Assembly: GCF_000421225.1 (NCBI RefSeq)
Contig: NZ_ATWL01000007.1
Coordinates: forward strand, 147,566 to 211,565
Reading direction: 5' to 3'
DNA length: 64,000 nt
Origin: Ruania albidiflava DSM 18029
GTDB lineage: Bacteria > Actinomycetota > Actinomycetes > Actinomycetales > Beutenbergiaceae
The position numbers and the translations under genes are program-made. The notes beneath the pieces were generated by a model. That model ran no database searches and was not told the DNA's origin. It saw nothing but the letters and a program-made list of their open reading frames with translations. This document shows, one piece after another, positions 51,915 to 61,143 of the stretch (position 1 is its first letter; each line of letters starts with the position of its first letter).

Positions 51915-51976
51915 TCGCGAACGCAAGGTTAGGCGGCCGACACGCCGCCGCAGGCCGCAAACCAGGGCGTTCGCGA
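51915..51976 (-). repeat. 62-bp palindrome-bounded dispersed repeat, copy C (inverted)
   Basis: Read on the minus strand, this copy begins TCGCGAACGCCCTGGTTTGCGG and ends GCGTTCGCGA, matching copies A and B at both ends and in length. The centre differs but again forms an inner inverted repeat (GCGGCC...GGCCGC). It lies 11 nt after the fabF stop, in a convergent gap. Confidence 0.7.
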
Positions 51977-51987
51977 GTGGAACCCGG

Positions 51988-53232
51988 TCAGCTGCTGGCG
52001 ACCACCAGGGCCACGTTGTGCCCACCGAAGCCGAAGGCGTTGTTCACCGCGGCGATCTGACCCTGGGGCAGCTCGCGCGGGGTGTCGCGCACCAGGTCGA
52101 TCTCCAGGTCCGGCTCCGGGTCGGTGACGTTGATCGTCGGCGGAGCGGTGCGGTGGTGCACCGCCAGCACGGTCAGCAGGGACTCCAGCGCGCCGGCACC
52201 ACCGAGCAGGTGCCCGGTCATCGACTTGGTCGCCGAGACCGCCACGTGGTCGGCCTCAGCCCCCAGGGCGCGGCGGATCGCAGTGGCCTCCACGCCGTCG
52301 CCGGCGGGGGTGGAGGTGGCGTGCGCGTTCACGTGCACCAGGTCGGCGGTAGACACCCCGGCGTTCTCCAGGGCCAGGCGCAGCGCCCGCTCCTGCCCGG
52401 CACCGCTCGGGTCGGGTGGTGCGATGTCGTAGGCGTCGGCGGTCATCCCCACACCGGCCACCCGAGCGTAGACGCGGGCACCGCGGGCCCTGGCGTGCAC
52501 CTCGCTCTCCAGCACCACCACGGCTGCGCCCTCGCCGAGGACGAACCCGTCCCGGTTCACGTCGTAGGGCCGGGAGGCACCGGCGGGGTCGTCGTTGCGG
52601 GTGGACAGGGCCTGCATCTTCGCGAACGAGGCGATCGGCAGCGGGTGGGTGGCGGCCTCGGTGCCGCCGGCCACCACCACGTCGGCTCGCCCGGTGCGGA
52701 TCATCTCCAGGCCGTAGCCGATCGCCTCCGCCCCGGAGGCGCACGCGGAGACCGGGGTGTGCGAACCGGCCTTCGCGCCCAGCGCGATGGAGACGTATGC
52801 GGCGGGGGAGTTGGGCATCAGCATCGGGACGGTCAGCGGCAGGACCCGGCGCACCCCCTTCTCCTTGATGGTGTCCCAGGCGTTCACCAGGGTGGTGACC
52901 CCGCCGATACCGGAGGCGACCACGGCACCCAACCGTTCGCCGTCGACCTCCGGCTCCCCGGCATCTGCCCACGCCTGCCGGGCGGCGATCATGGCGAACT
53001 GTGCGCTCGGGTCCATCCGGCGCATCTCCTGGCGGGTGAGCTTCTCCTCGGCGGGTACGGCGAGCTGCCCGGCGAAGGTGACCGGCAGGTCGTACTGGCT
53101 CACCCAGTCCTGCTCCAGGGTGCGCACCCCGGACCGTCCGGCGAGCGCCCCGTCCCAGGTCGCGGCCGTGTCACCACCGAGCGGGTTCGTGGTGCCGAGG
53201 CCGGTGACCACGACGTTCGTCTGGTCCGTCAT
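51988..53232 (-). CDS. fabF: Beta-ketoacyl-[acyl-carrier-protein] synthase II
   Basis: The 414-residue condensing enzyme elongates acyl-ACP with malonyl-ACP. It has the thiolase fold with the Cys-His-His triad: SACASG, VNAHATSTPAGD and SMTGHLLGGAGA. The Gly-rich end NNAFGFGGHN is typical. It is the last gene of the fabD-fabH-acpP-fabF operon. The ATG at 53232 begins MTDQTNVVVTGLG. A 144-nt gap separates it from acpP. Confidence 0.95.
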   Translation of the reverse strand: MTDQTNVVVTGLGTTNPLGGDTAATWDGALAGRSGVRTLEQDWVSQYDLPVTFAGQLAVPAEEKLTRQEMRRMDPSAQFAMIAARQAWADAGEPEVDGERLGAVVASGIGGVTTLVNAWDTIKEKGVRRVLPLTVPMLMPNSPAAYVSIALGAKAGSHTPVSACASGAEAIGYGLEMIRTGRADVVVAGGTEAATHPLPIASFAKMQALSTRNDDPAGASRPYDVNRDGFVLGEGAAVVVLESEVHARARGARVYARVAGVGMTADAYDIAPPDPSGAGQERALRLALENAGVSTADLVHVNAHATSTPAGDGVEATAIRRALGAEADHVAVSATKSMTGHLLGGAGALESLLTVLAVHHRTAPPTINVTDPEPDLEIDLVRDTPRELPQGQIAAVNNAFGFGGHNVALVVASS

Positions 53233-53376
53233 GAGGGTCTCCAAGGATGTGTCAGGTGCTAAGCGTCGGGCGCGTACCCGCAACAGAGCACGCGCCCGAC
53301 GGCGGCGGGATGCTCCCGGCGCCAGGTGGTGGCCCCGGCCGGAGGAACGCAGTGTGCGCCCGGGGCCGGGGCGGGG

Positions 53377-53625
53377 TCAGGACTGTGCCTGGACGATGTA
53401 CTTGACGGCGTCACCAACGGTGGCGAGGTTCTTCACCTCTTCGTCGGGGATGCGCACATCGAACTTCTCCTCGGCCAGGGTGACGATCGTCATCATGGAC
53501 AGGGAGTCGATGTCCAGGTCGTCGGTGAAGGACTTGTCCGCCTGGACGGCGTCCGTCTCCAGACCGGTCTCCTCGTTCACGATCTCAGCCAGGCCGGCCA
53601 GGATGTCCTCTTCGCTGTGCGCCAT
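53377..53625 (-). CDS. acpP: Acyl carrier protein
   Basis: The 82-residue acidic protein carries the growing acyl chain on phosphopantetheine attached to the Ser in DIDSLSMM (residue about 40). The helix pattern and length are those of bacterial AcpP. Two ATGs are adjacent; the second (53625) is preferred because GGAG is then 5 nt away. It lies between fabH and fabF in the usual actinobacterial order. Confidence 0.95.
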   Translation of the reverse strand: MAHSEEDILAGLAEIVNEETGLETDAVQADKSFTDDLDIDSLSMMTIVTLAEEKFDVRIPDEEVKNLATVGDAVKYIVQAQS

Positions 53626-53752
53626 CATTTCTCCGTTTCTCGATTGACACGCTTTGTTCAGTGCGAGCGGGACCAGTGTCCCCGACTCGCGGGTGCTGCT
53701 GCCACTGCGGCACGCGGCAAGGTTCGGGTTGTCCCGGTGGTGTGCGCCACGA

Positions 53753-54808
53753 TCACGGCAGCACCACCACCTGCGCGGCGTACACCAGCCCGGCGCCGAA
53801 GCCGATCTGCAGGGCGATGTCGCCGCTCTTCGCCTGCCCCTCGCGGAGCAGCCGTTCGGTGGCCAGCGGGATGGAGGCGGCCGAGGTGTTGCCGGTGTCG
53901 GCGATGTCCCGGCCGACCACCACGTCCTCGCGGAACTTCAGCAGCTTGAGCAGCTGGTCGGTGATCCGCATGTTCGCCTGGTGCGGCAGGAACACGTCGA
54001 TGTCGCTCATCTGGAGCCCTGCTGCGGCCACTGCCCGGCGGGCGATGTCCGGCATCGAGGAGATCACCCACTTGAACACGGTCGGACCCTGCTGGCGCAG
54101 CGTGGGCGTGGTCATCGCGCTGACCTCCTCGGCCAGCTCCGGGGTGGGCGGTTCTGGCTCGCCCATCTCCTGGCGCCGGTAGTCCAGCCAGGACCGGGTC
54201 TGGTAGATGGCGTCCGCCTTGCCGCCGTCGCTGCCCCACACGGTCGGGGCGATGCCGGGGGTCTCGCTGTGGCTGACGACAGCGGCGCCGGCACCGTCCC
54301 CGAGCAGGAAGGAGATGGTCCGGTCGCTGGGGTCGATGAAGTCGCTCATCTTCTCCACGCCGATCACCAGCACGTGCTCGGCCGTGCCGGCGCGCACCAG
54401 CGCATCGGCCTGGGCGATGCCGTAGCAGTAGCCGGCGCAGGCGGCGGAGATGTCATAGGCAGGTGCCGGGGTGGCGCCGATGGTGTCTGCCACCAGCGCG
54501 GCCAGCGAAGGGGTCTGCTCGAAGTGGGTGACCGTGGATACGAGCACGGCCCCCAGGTCAGCTCCGGTCAGTTCGGCCTTGGCCAGCGCATCCTCAGCGG
54601 CACCGACCGCGAGGTCCTTGACCGAGACCTCCCGTCCGGCCCGCGCCCGGGTGCGGATACCGGTGCGCTGGGTGATCCACTCGTCCGAAGAGTTGATCGG
54701 GCCGATGATGTCGTCGTTGGGTACCAGCGTCCCGCCACGCATACCGCCGACGGCGAGGATGCGGCTGGCCGGCACCGGTACCGGCTGGGCGAGGGTCGGC
54801 TTGGTCAT
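53753..54808 (-). CDS. fabH: Beta-ketoacyl-[acyl-carrier-protein] synthase III
   Basis: The 351-residue enzyme starts fatty acid synthesis by condensing an acyl-CoA primer with malonyl-ACP. The catalytic residues are visible as Cys in SAACAGY, His in PHQANMR and Asn in DTGNTSAAS. The start ATG (54808) overlaps the fabD stop as ATGA, with GGAG upstream. Primer choice (acetyl- or branched-chain CoA) cannot be read from sequence, although branched-chain primers are usual in this group. Confidence 0.95.
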   Translation of the reverse strand: MTKPTLAQPVPVPASRILAVGGMRGGTLVPNDDIIGPINSSDEWITQRTGIRTRARAGREVSVKDLAVGAAEDALAKAELTGADLGAVLVSTVTHFEQTPSLAALVADTIGATPAPAYDISAACAGYCYGIAQADALVRAGTAEHVLVIGVEKMSDFIDPSDRTISFLLGDGAGAAVVSHSETPGIAPTVWGSDGGKADAIYQTRSWLDYRRQEMGEPEPPTPELAEEVSAMTTPTLRQQGPTVFKWVISSMPDIARRAVAAAGLQMSDIDVFLPHQANMRITDQLLKLLKFREDVVVGRDIADTGNTSAASIPLATERLLREGQAKSGDIALQIGFGAGLVYAAQVVVLP

Positions 54809-55743
54809 CGGGTCTCCTCGGTGCTGCGGGTGATCAGGTCGGCGGCGGCGTCCAGGTCGTCTGGGCTCTTCAGGGCAACAGTCTCCACCCCGCGCATGCT
54901 CCGGCGGGCCAGGCCCGCCAGCACGCCGCCGGGTGCCAGCTCGACGGCGCCGCTCACCCCGCTGTGCCGGATCGTCGCCTGGCACAGGTCCCACCGCACC
55001 GGGGAGGAGATCTGTGCGACGAGGCGCTCCAGCGCCTGGCCGCCGGAGCTGACCGGTGCGCCATCGGCGTTGGACAGCAGCTGCAGCTGCGGGTCGTGGG
55101 CGGTCACCTGCTCGGCCTCGCTGCGCACGGTCTGCACTGCAGGGGCCATGTGGTCGGTGTGGAACGCACCGGCTACGGCCAGCGGGATCACCCGCGCGCG
55201 TGCCGGTGGGTCGTCCGCCAGCGCCTGCAGGTCGCTGAGCAGCCCGGCTGCCACCACCTGGCCGCCGCCGTTGACGTTCGCACCGACCAGGTGGTGGGCG
55301 GCCAGCGCGGCCTCGACGTCCTCCGGGGCACCGCCGACCACTGCGCTCATCCCGGTCGGGGCTGCCTCGGCGGCCTCGGCCATCGCCCGGCCCCGGACCC
55401 CTACCAGGTGCAGCGCGTCCTTCGCGCTGAGCACCCCGGCCGCAGCTGCGGCCGCGAACTCACCCACGGAGTGCCCGGCGCTCACCTGCGCCCACGCAGA
55501 CCGCGCCCCGACCCGTGCCTCCAACGCGTGCAGGCTGACCAGGGAGGTGGCCACGATCAGGGGTTGGGCCACCTTGGTGTCCTTGATCGCCTCCGCGTCT
55601 GCGGTGGTGCCGAGCGTGTGCAGGTCGAGGCCGGCGGCGTCACTGAGCTCGGCGAGCAGGTCGGTGGTGCCGTCCAGCTCGAGCCACGGCGCGAGCATGC
55701 CGGGAGTCTGGGCGCCCTGACCAGGGCTGAGCAGTGCGATCAC
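54805..55743 (-). CDS. fabD: Malonyl-CoA:ACP transacylase
   Basis: The 312-residue enzyme moves malonyl groups from CoA to AcpP. SPGQGAQTPGM opens the protein, AGHSVGEFAAA holds the catalytic Ser, and AGAFHTDHM contains the His. The GTG at 55743 is chosen because it gives VIALLSPGQGAQ and is preceded by GGAAAGG. It is the first gene of the operon, 79 nt from the upstream fasR gene. The 19-bp motif at 55811-55829 lies upstream of it. Confidence 0.95.
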   Translation of the reverse strand: MIALLSPGQGAQTPGMLAPWLELDGTTDLLAELSDAAGLDLHTLGTTADAEAIKDTKVAQPLIVATSLVSLHALEARVGARSAWAQVSAGHSVGEFAAAAAAGVLSAKDALHLVGVRGRAMAEAAEAAPTGMSAVVGGAPEDVEAALAAHHLVGANVNGGGQVVAAGLLSDLQALADDPPARARVIPLAVAGAFHTDHMAPAVQTVRSEAEQVTAHDPQLQLLSNADGAPVSSGGQALERLVAQISSPVRWDLCQATIRHSGVSGAVELAPGGVLAGLARRSMRGVETVALKSPDDLDAAADLITRSTEETR

Positions 55744-55810
55744 ACATTTCACCTTTCCGCGTGCGGCCCGGCACCGAGCACGACGGATCGCACCAGGTTG
55801 CCCGGAGGGG

Positions 55811-55829
55811 TTTGTCCGAATCCTACAAA
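55811..55829. promoter_or_regulatory. Candidate FasR operator upstream of fabD
   Basis: TTTGTCCGAATCCTACAAA is a 19-nt imperfect palindrome of the form TTTGT-N9-ACAAA. It shares spacing and the GAA.CC core with the motif upstream of fasR (57041-57059). It overlaps the fasR stop codon and lies 68 nt before the fabD start, where an activator or repressor of the fab operon would bind. Confidence 0.55.
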
Positions 55830-57016
55830 GCGACGCCACCGGCGAGCTGACCAACAGCGATCGCGATCTGCAGCACGAACCCTTCCCGGGCGTCCACCGG
55901 GTCCCAGCCGGTGACCGTCGCGATCCGGCGCAGCCGGTAGCGCACGGTGTTCGGGTGCACGTACAGCAGCCGGGCCGTCGCCTCCAGGGAGCGGCCTTCG
56001 TTCAGGTAGGTGCTCAGTGTGGTCAGCAGCGGGCCGCCGACCTTCTGCAGCGGTTCGTAGACGTCGGTCAGCAGGGTCCGGCGGGCGTCGTTGTCGCCGG
56101 TGAGCACCCGTTCGGGGAGCAGCTCGTCGGCCATCACCGGTCGCGGGGCCGACGGCCAGGCGCGGGTGGCCTGCAGCGCGCTGAGCGCGGCCCGGGCCGA
56201 GCGACCAGCCTCAGCCAGCTCGGGCACCTCGGGGCCGATCACCACCGGCCCGGACCCGAACCGGGGCAGCAACGCAGTGGCCTGCTCGCGCAGGTTTCCC
56301 TCCCCGCCGAGCACCACGATCAGCCGGTCGCCCTGGATGCCGACCAGGGCGTCCTGCGCGGCGCGACGCGCGGCCCTGCGCAGCTCGGCGGCGCCCACCT
56401 CGTCCAGCGGGTCGTCGGCGGTGCCCACCATCACCAGCGCGCTGCCGCGCCCTGCCCACCCGAGGGCTGCGACGCGGGAGTGCAGCGAGTCGTCCGGGTC
56501 TCCGCGCAGCAGGGAGTCCACCACCAGGGCTTCCAACCGGGCATCCCAGGCGCCGCGGCTCTCCGCAGCGCGGGCGTAGACCTCTGCAGCAGAGAAGGCG
56601 ACCTCGCGGGAGTACAGCAGCACCGCCTCGCGCAGCGCGGCTCGCTGCCCGGGGGCGGCCAGGTCCTCCGTGTGCTGCTCGACCACCTCCACCACGATCC
56701 GCACCAGCTGCAGCGTGTGCTGCAGGGAGATCGACCGGGTCAGCTCGGGCGGTGCGGCGCGGAAGATCTCGCCGGCGTTGTAGGCGCCCCGGCCCTGGTT
56801 CTCGTACCAGGCGATGAAGCTGGCGATACCGGACTGGGCCACCAGGCCGATCCAGGAACGGTCCTCCGCGGGCAGCGCGCGGTACCAGGTGAGCTCGGCG
56901 TCCAGGCGGCGTAGGGCGGCCGCGGTCAGCAGGTCGGTGCCGCCGCGCAACCGGCGGACCATCTCTCCGGTGGCGGCCGCGTCGGGCGGTGCAGCATCGC
57001 CGGGAGAGGGGGCCAT
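55823..57016 (-). CDS. fasR: PucR/CdaR-type regulator of fatty acid synthesis (FasR-like)
   Basis: The 397-residue regulator ends in a PucR-type helix-turn-helix (YVHPNTVRYRLRRIATVTGWD). The body contains a GGDEF-like or sensor region (about 175-290) as in PucR/CdaR proteins, and the N-terminal 150 residues are helical. In Streptomyces the homologue encoded immediately upstream of fabD activates the fabD-fabH-acpP-fabF operon. The ATG at 57016 is taken because upstream sequence contains the putative operator. Ligand is unknown. The gene name rests on position and domain order. Confidence 0.82.
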   Translation of the reverse strand: MAPSPGDAAPPDAAATGEMVRRLRGGTDLLTAAALRRLDAELTWYRALPAEDRSWIGLVAQSGIASFIAWYENQGRGAYNAGEIFRAAPPELTRSISLQHTLQLVRIVVEVVEQHTEDLAAPGQRAALREAVLLYSREVAFSAAEVYARAAESRGAWDARLEALVVDSLLRGDPDDSLHSRVAALGWAGRGSALVMVGTADDPLDEVGAAELRRAARRAAQDALVGIQGDRLIVVLGGEGNLREQATALLPRFGSGPVVIGPEVPELAEAGRSARAALSALQATRAWPSAPRPVMADELLPERVLTGDNDARRTLLTDVYEPLQKVGGPLLTTLSTYLNEGRSLEATARLLYVHPNTVRYRLRRIATVTGWDPVDAREGFVLQIAIAVGQLAGGVAL

Positions 57017-57040
57017 GGCCTGAGGATACGAGCAACAGCG

Positions 57041-57059
57041 TTTGTGGGAAACCCACAAA
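57041..57059. promoter_or_regulatory. Candidate FasR operator upstream of fasR
   Basis: TTTGTGGGAAACCCACAAA is a 19-nt palindrome with perfect 8-bp arms (TTTGTGGG/CCCACAAA), 24 nt upstream of the fasR ATG. It shares the TTTGT-N9-ACAAA frame with the motif upstream of fabD, which suggests autoregulation. A simple terminator is unlikely because no gene ends here. Confidence 0.6.
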
Positions 57060-57261
57060 GCGGTAGCCGTGGTCAGGATCACCGCACCGGGCGGCGCTCG
57101 AGCCGCGGTGGTGCCGGCACACCGCCTGCCGGATCTGGCACGGACAGACCGTTCCTGGACGCGCGGACGGTTCCCGCAGGCATGGGTGGAGCACGTCCGG
57201 TGCGTGGTCGTGACGGGCTGCTCACCAGGAGGAGGTCAAGCCTTGGCGCTAACCTGACGCT

Positions 57262-57945
57262 ATGGGATGGCGCGACCGGATCCGCAGGGTGTTCCGCGCT
57301 GCACCCGCAGTGCGCGGGCCGCAGCGCCGGCAGAGCAGTGCTCCGCTCCCACCGGATGCGGCCCGGGAAGACCACCTGCGCGCCGTGCTCGCCGAGGACC
57401 CGAACGACGTGCCGGCGTTCAACGAGCTCGCCGAGATCGTCCGTCGCCGCGCCGCCGAGGTCGCACACCCGGACCCGCTCGCTGCGGACACCGGGCCGAT
57501 CACCCGCGCGAAGGCAGCGGACACCGCACACTGGGCGCTGGCCGAAGAGCTCGCGGGCCGGCCCAGCGGTTGGTACGGACTGGTCGAGATGGCCCGGCTG
57601 TCGCTGGAGGACGACCGGGAGGGAGCCATGCGCCGGCTCGGGGCCGCATGTGAGCGGGACCCCAGCGGGCGGGCCCTGCTGGAGGGGGTACGGATGCTGC
57701 GCGAGGCGCACCTGCCCAGCGAGGCGCTCGGTCTGGGCGTCGGGCACTGGTCCCCGGCCGAGCACGACCCGGAGGCCGGTCGGCAGATCGTGCAGGCAGC
57801 CCTGGACGCCGACCGGCCCGCGGATGCCCGCCGGCACCTGCGCGACCTGGCCGAGCTGGGCAGCGGGCAGCACCGCACCGCCCGCGTGGTCGCCGAGCTG
57901 GAGCCCTTCGTCCGGGCTGCTGAGGCGACAACCAGCGCCGACTGA
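57262..57945 (+). CDS. Hypothetical helical (TPR-like) protein
   Basis: The 227-residue protein is rich in Ala, Arg and Glu. It has repeated helix pairs around LAEDPNDVPAFNELAEIVRR, ALAEELAGRPSGWYGLVEMARLSLEDD, AACERDPSGRALLEGV and ALDADRPADARRHLRDLAEL, resembling tetratricopeptide repeats. There is no signal or membrane helix. The ATG lies 6 nt after TAACCT (57250-57255), so it is probably leaderless. It is divergent from fasR and convergent with aceE. Function is unknown; TPR folds usually mediate protein contacts. Confidence 0.65.
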   Translation: MGWRDRIRRVFRAAPAVRGPQRRQSSAPLPPDAAREDHLRAVLAEDPNDVPAFNELAEIVRRRAAEVAHPDPLAADTGPITRAKAADTAHWALAEELAGRPSGWYGLVEMARLSLEDDREGAMRRLGAACERDPSGRALLEGVRMLREAHLPSEALGLGVGHWSPAEHDPEAGRQIVQAALDADRPADARRHLRDLAELGSGQHRTARVVAELEPFVRAAEATTSAD

Positions 57946-57971
57946 CCCACCGGCCACCCACAGGCGAAGTT

Positions 57972-58012
57972 GCTCGTCGATCCGGCTAGCCACAGTGACC
58001 GGATCGACGAGC
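57972..58012. repeat. Palindromic repeat in the convergent gap before aceE, copy 1
   Basis: GCTCGTCGATCCGG (57972-57985) is perfectly inverted at 57999-58012 around a 13-nt loop that starts CTA and ends TGA. Together with copy 2 it fills the 154-nt gap between two convergent genes. Confidence 0.65.
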
Positions 58013-58034
58013 TGATTCCCCTGACCAAAAACGA

Positions 58035-58073
58035 CTTGTCGATCTGGCTACGAATCGTGACCAGATCGACGAG
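58035..58073. repeat. Palindromic repeat in the convergent gap before aceE, copy 2
   Basis: CTTGTCGATCTGG (58035-58047) pairs with CCAGATCGACGAG (58061-58073) with one wobble position, around a 13-nt loop (CTA...TGA). It is a diverged tandem copy of 57972-58012. Confidence 0.65.
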
Positions 58074-58099
58074 CCATTTCGCCGCGGGGGAGGGGAGGG

Positions 58100-60847
58100 T
58101 CAGCTGTCGCCGCCGGCCGACCCCGTCGTGCCCGCGGTCACGTCCAGCAGCTGGTACTTCTCCACCGCCTGCGCCGGCGCCGAGGCGTCCACCTCACCGC
58201 GCTGGGCCAGGGCCTGCAGTGCGCGGGTGACGATCGACTCGGTGTCGATGAGGAAGTGCCGGCGCACCGACGGGCGGGTGTCGGAGAAGCCGAAGCCGTC
58301 CGCACCGAGCGTCCAGTAGTCGCCCGGCACCCACGCCCGGATCTGGTCCGGAACCTGGAAGTCGTAGTCCGAGGTGCCCACGAACGGGCCGTTGGCACCG
58401 GAGAGCTTCTGCGTGACGTAGGCCTGACGCTGCTGACCACCGGGGTTCACGAACGCCTCCCGGTCGGCCGCCAGAGCGTCCCGGCGCAGCTCGTTCCAGC
58501 TGGTCACCGACCACACCCCGGCCCGCACACCCCAGTCCTCGGCGAGCACGTCGCGCGCCTTGAGCGCCCACGGTACCGCCACACCAGAGGCGAGCAGCTG
58601 GACCTCGGGGCCGTCGCCGTCGGCCGGGGCCGCGAGCTGGTAGATGCCCTTGAGGATGCCCTCCACGTCCACGTTCTCCGGCTCGGCCGGCTGCAGCATC
58701 GGCTCGTTGTACACGGTGAGGTAGTAGATGACGTCCGGGTTGCGGTCGTCCTCGCCGAACATCCGCTGCAGACCGTCCTTGACGATGTGGCGGATCTCGT
58801 ACCCGTAGGCAGGGTCGTAGTGCACCACAGCGGTGTTCGTGGAGGACAGCACGGGGGAGTGCCCGTCGGCGTGCTGCAGACCCTCACCGGTGAGCGTGGT
58901 CCGCCCAGCAGTGGCGCCGATCAGGAACCCGCGGGTGAGCTGGTCCCCGGCGGCCCAGAACTGGTCACCGGTGCGTTGGAACCCGAACATCGAGTAGTAG
59001 AAGTAGAACGGCACCATCACCTCGCCGTGCGTGGCATAGGAGGTGCCGACCGCCTGGAATGCTGCTGCAGATCCGGCCTCGGTGATACCGGTGTGCATCA
59101 GCCCACCGGACTCGGACTCCTTGTAGCTCAGCAGCAGGTCCCGGTCCACGGGCATGTAGTTCTGCCCGGTGGTGTTGAAGATCTTCAGGCTCGGGAAGAT
59201 CGCGTCCAGGCCGAAGGTGCGCGCCTCGTCCGGGATGATCGGCACGATCCGCTTACCGAACTCCTTGTCCCGCAGCAGGTCCTTGAACAGCTGCACGAGG
59301 GCCATCGTGGTGGCGACCTCCTGCTGTCCGGAGCCCTTGGCGAGCCGCTCGTAGGCCTTGTCACCAGGCAGGTTCACCTGGGTGTACTTGGAGCGGCGCT
59401 CGGGTAGGAAGCCGCCGAGCTGGCGGCGCCGGTCGAGCATGTACTCGATCTCCGGCGCGTCCTTGCCTGGGTGGTAGTACGGGGCGGTGAAGGGGTCCTC
59501 GAGCTCGGAGTCCGGGATCGGCAGCCGCAGCGAGTCGCGCAGCAGCTTCAGGTCGTTCTCCTTCAGCTTCTTCATCTGGTGCGTGGCGTTCCGCCCGGCG
59601 AATGCGGAACCGAGACCGTAGCCCTTGACCGTGTGCGCGAGGATGACCGTCGGCTGACCGGTGTGGTTCATCGCGGCGGAGTAGGCGGCGTAGAGCTTGC
59701 GGTAGTCGTGCCCACCGCGCTTGAGCGCCCAGATCTCGTCGTCGGTCATGTTCTCCACCAGCGCCTTGGTGCGCGGGTCGCGACCGAAGAAGTGCTCCCG
59801 GATGAACGCCCCGTTCTCCGCCCGGTAGGTCTGGTAGTCCCCGTCCAGGGTCTTGTTCATCAGGTTCACCAGGGCGCGGTCCTTGTCCGCCTCCAGCAGG
59901 GCGTCCCACTCCCGGCCCCAGACCACCTTGATCACGTTCCACCCAGCACCCCGGAACGAGGCTTCCAGCTCCTGGATGATCTTGCCGTTGCCGCGCACCG
60001 GACCGTCCAGGCGCTGCAGGTTGCAGTTGATCACGAAGGTGAGGTTGTCCAGCTGCTGCCCGGCGGCGAAGTGGGCCAGACCGCGCGACTCCGGCTCATC
60101 CATCTCCCCGTCACCGAGGAACGCCCATACGTGCTGCTGCGAGGTGTCCTTGATCCCGCGGGCGTGCATGAACCGGTTCGTCCACGCCTGGTAGATCGCC
60201 GAGGCTGGGCCCAGACCCATGGAGACGGTCGGGAACTCCCAGAAGTCGGGCATGTTGTGCGGGTGCGGGTAGGACGGCAGCCCACGACCACCGGCGGGTC
60301 GGGACAGCTCCTGGCGGAACCCGTCCAGGTCTGCCTCGGAGAGCCGGCCCTCGAGGTAGGCGCGGGCGTACATACCGGGGGACGCGTGCCCCTGGAAGTA
60401 GATCTGGTCACCACCACCAGGGTGGTCCTTGCCGCGGAAGAAGTGGTTCAGGCCCACTTCGTACAGGGTGGCCACCGAGGCGTAGGAGGAGATGTGCCCG
60501 CCGACTGCGATGTCCGGACGCTGCGCCCGGGTGACCATCACTGCGGAGTTCCAGCGCAGGTAGGCGCGGTAGCGGCGCTCGACGGCTTCGTCGCCAGGGA
60601 AGTACGGCTCGTCCTCGACCGCGATGGTGTTCACGTACGGAGTGGTCATCGCCGACGGCACGGCGACCTGACGCTCCCGTGCTCGCTTGAGCATGTTCAG
60701 CAGGATGTACCGTGCCCGTGGTCCGCCGCGGTCGTCGATCAGACCGTCCAGCGACTCGAGCCACTCGCTGGTCTCGTCCGGGTCGATGTCCGGAACCTGG
60801 CTGAGCAGGCCGTTGATCAGAGGTCCGGCCTCGTTGCGTGACGTCAC
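58100..60847 (-). CDS. aceE: Pyruvate dehydrogenase E1 component, homodimeric type
   Basis: The 915-residue thiamine-diphosphate enzyme decarboxylates pyruvate and passes the acetyl group to the E2 lipoyl domain, feeding acetyl-CoA to the TCA cycle and to the neighbouring fatty acid genes. The TPP/Mg motif is [12 protein letters not shown]...[44 protein letters not shown] and [18 protein letters not shown] are AceE hallmarks. The GTG at 60847 ([14 protein letters not shown]) is preferred over a start 14 codons upstream, which is basic and not conserved. E2 and E3 genes are not in the window, as is usual in actinobacteria. Confidence 0.95.
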   Translation of the reverse strand: MTSRNEAGPLINGLLSQVPDIDPDETSEWLESLDGLIDDRGGPRARYILLNMLKRARERQVAVPSAMTTPYVNTIAVEDEPYFPGDEAVERRYRAYLRWNSAVMVTRAQRPDIAVGGHISSYASVATLYEVGLNHFFRGKDHPGGGDQIYFQGHASPGMYARAYLEGRLSEADLDGFRQELSRPAGGRGLPSYPHPHNMPDFWEFPTVSMGLGPASAIYQAWTNRFMHARGIKDTSQQHVWAFLGDGEMDEPESRGLAHFAAGQQLDNLTFVINCNLQRLDGPVRGNGKIIQELEASFRGAGWNVIKVVWGREWDALLEADKDRALVNLMNKTLDGDYQTYRAENGAFIREHFFGRDPRTKALVENMTDDEIWALKRGGHDYRKLYAAYSAAMNHTGQPTVILAHTVKGYGLGSAFAGRNATHQMKKLKENDLKLLRDSLRLPIPDSELEDPFTAPYYHPGKDAPEIEYMLDRRRQLGGFLPERRSKYTQVNLPGDKAYERLAKGSGQQEVATTMALVQLFKDLLRDKEFGKRIVPIIPDEARTFGLDAIFPSLKIFNTTGQNYMPVDRDLLLSYKESESGGLMHTGITEAGSAAAFQAVGTSYATHGEVMVPFYFYYSMFGFQRTGDQFWAAGDQLTRGFLIGATAGRTTLTGEGLQHADGHSPVLSSTNTAVVHYDPAYGYEIRHIVKDGLQRMFGEDDRNPDVIYYLTVYNEPMLQPAEPENVDVEGILKGIYQLAAPADGDGPEVQLLASGVAVPWALKARDVLAEDWGVRAGVWSVTSWNELRRDALAADREAFVNPGGQQRQAYVTQKLSGANGPFVGTSDYDFQVPDQIRAWVPGDYWTLGADGFGFSDTRPSVRRHFLIDTESIVTRALQALAQRGEVDASAPAQAVEKYQLLDVTAGTTGSAGGDS

Positions 60848-61143
60848 GACTCTCTCTTCTCTCCGCGCCCGGTGAGGCGCTAGCGACAAGCCCCGGCCGG
60901 CAGGTCTCGGTGGCTGGGGCTACGGTGACGCTCCCATTGTCATGCCTTGACGCGGGCGCGTCATCTTCTTGTGGTGTGAGATCCGTGACACCACTGTTCC
61001 GTATGGTGGCAGCCATGCCGCGAGGGAGGAATCTGGGTCATTGTGTGCCGAACTGGTGTGTCGGCCTGGGTGCCCCCGGTACGGTGTGGGGATGAGCACA
61101 CCGCTGCCGACCGGGCGCGGTGGACGACGAAGAGAGGACACAC
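60848..61143. other. Divergent aceE/DUF3052 intergenic region
   Basis: The 296-nt gap holds both promoters. TACGGT (61080-61085) is a -10-like hexamer for the rightward gene. It lies 6 nt before an ATG at 61092 that opens an out-of-frame ORF overlapping the DUF3052 start. I see no clear aceE promoter or operator palindrome and no other gene. Confidence 0.4.

Noticed and set aside
57972..58073. CRISPR-like repeats
   Set aside because: Only two diverged palindromic units, no spacer array and no cas genes in the window.
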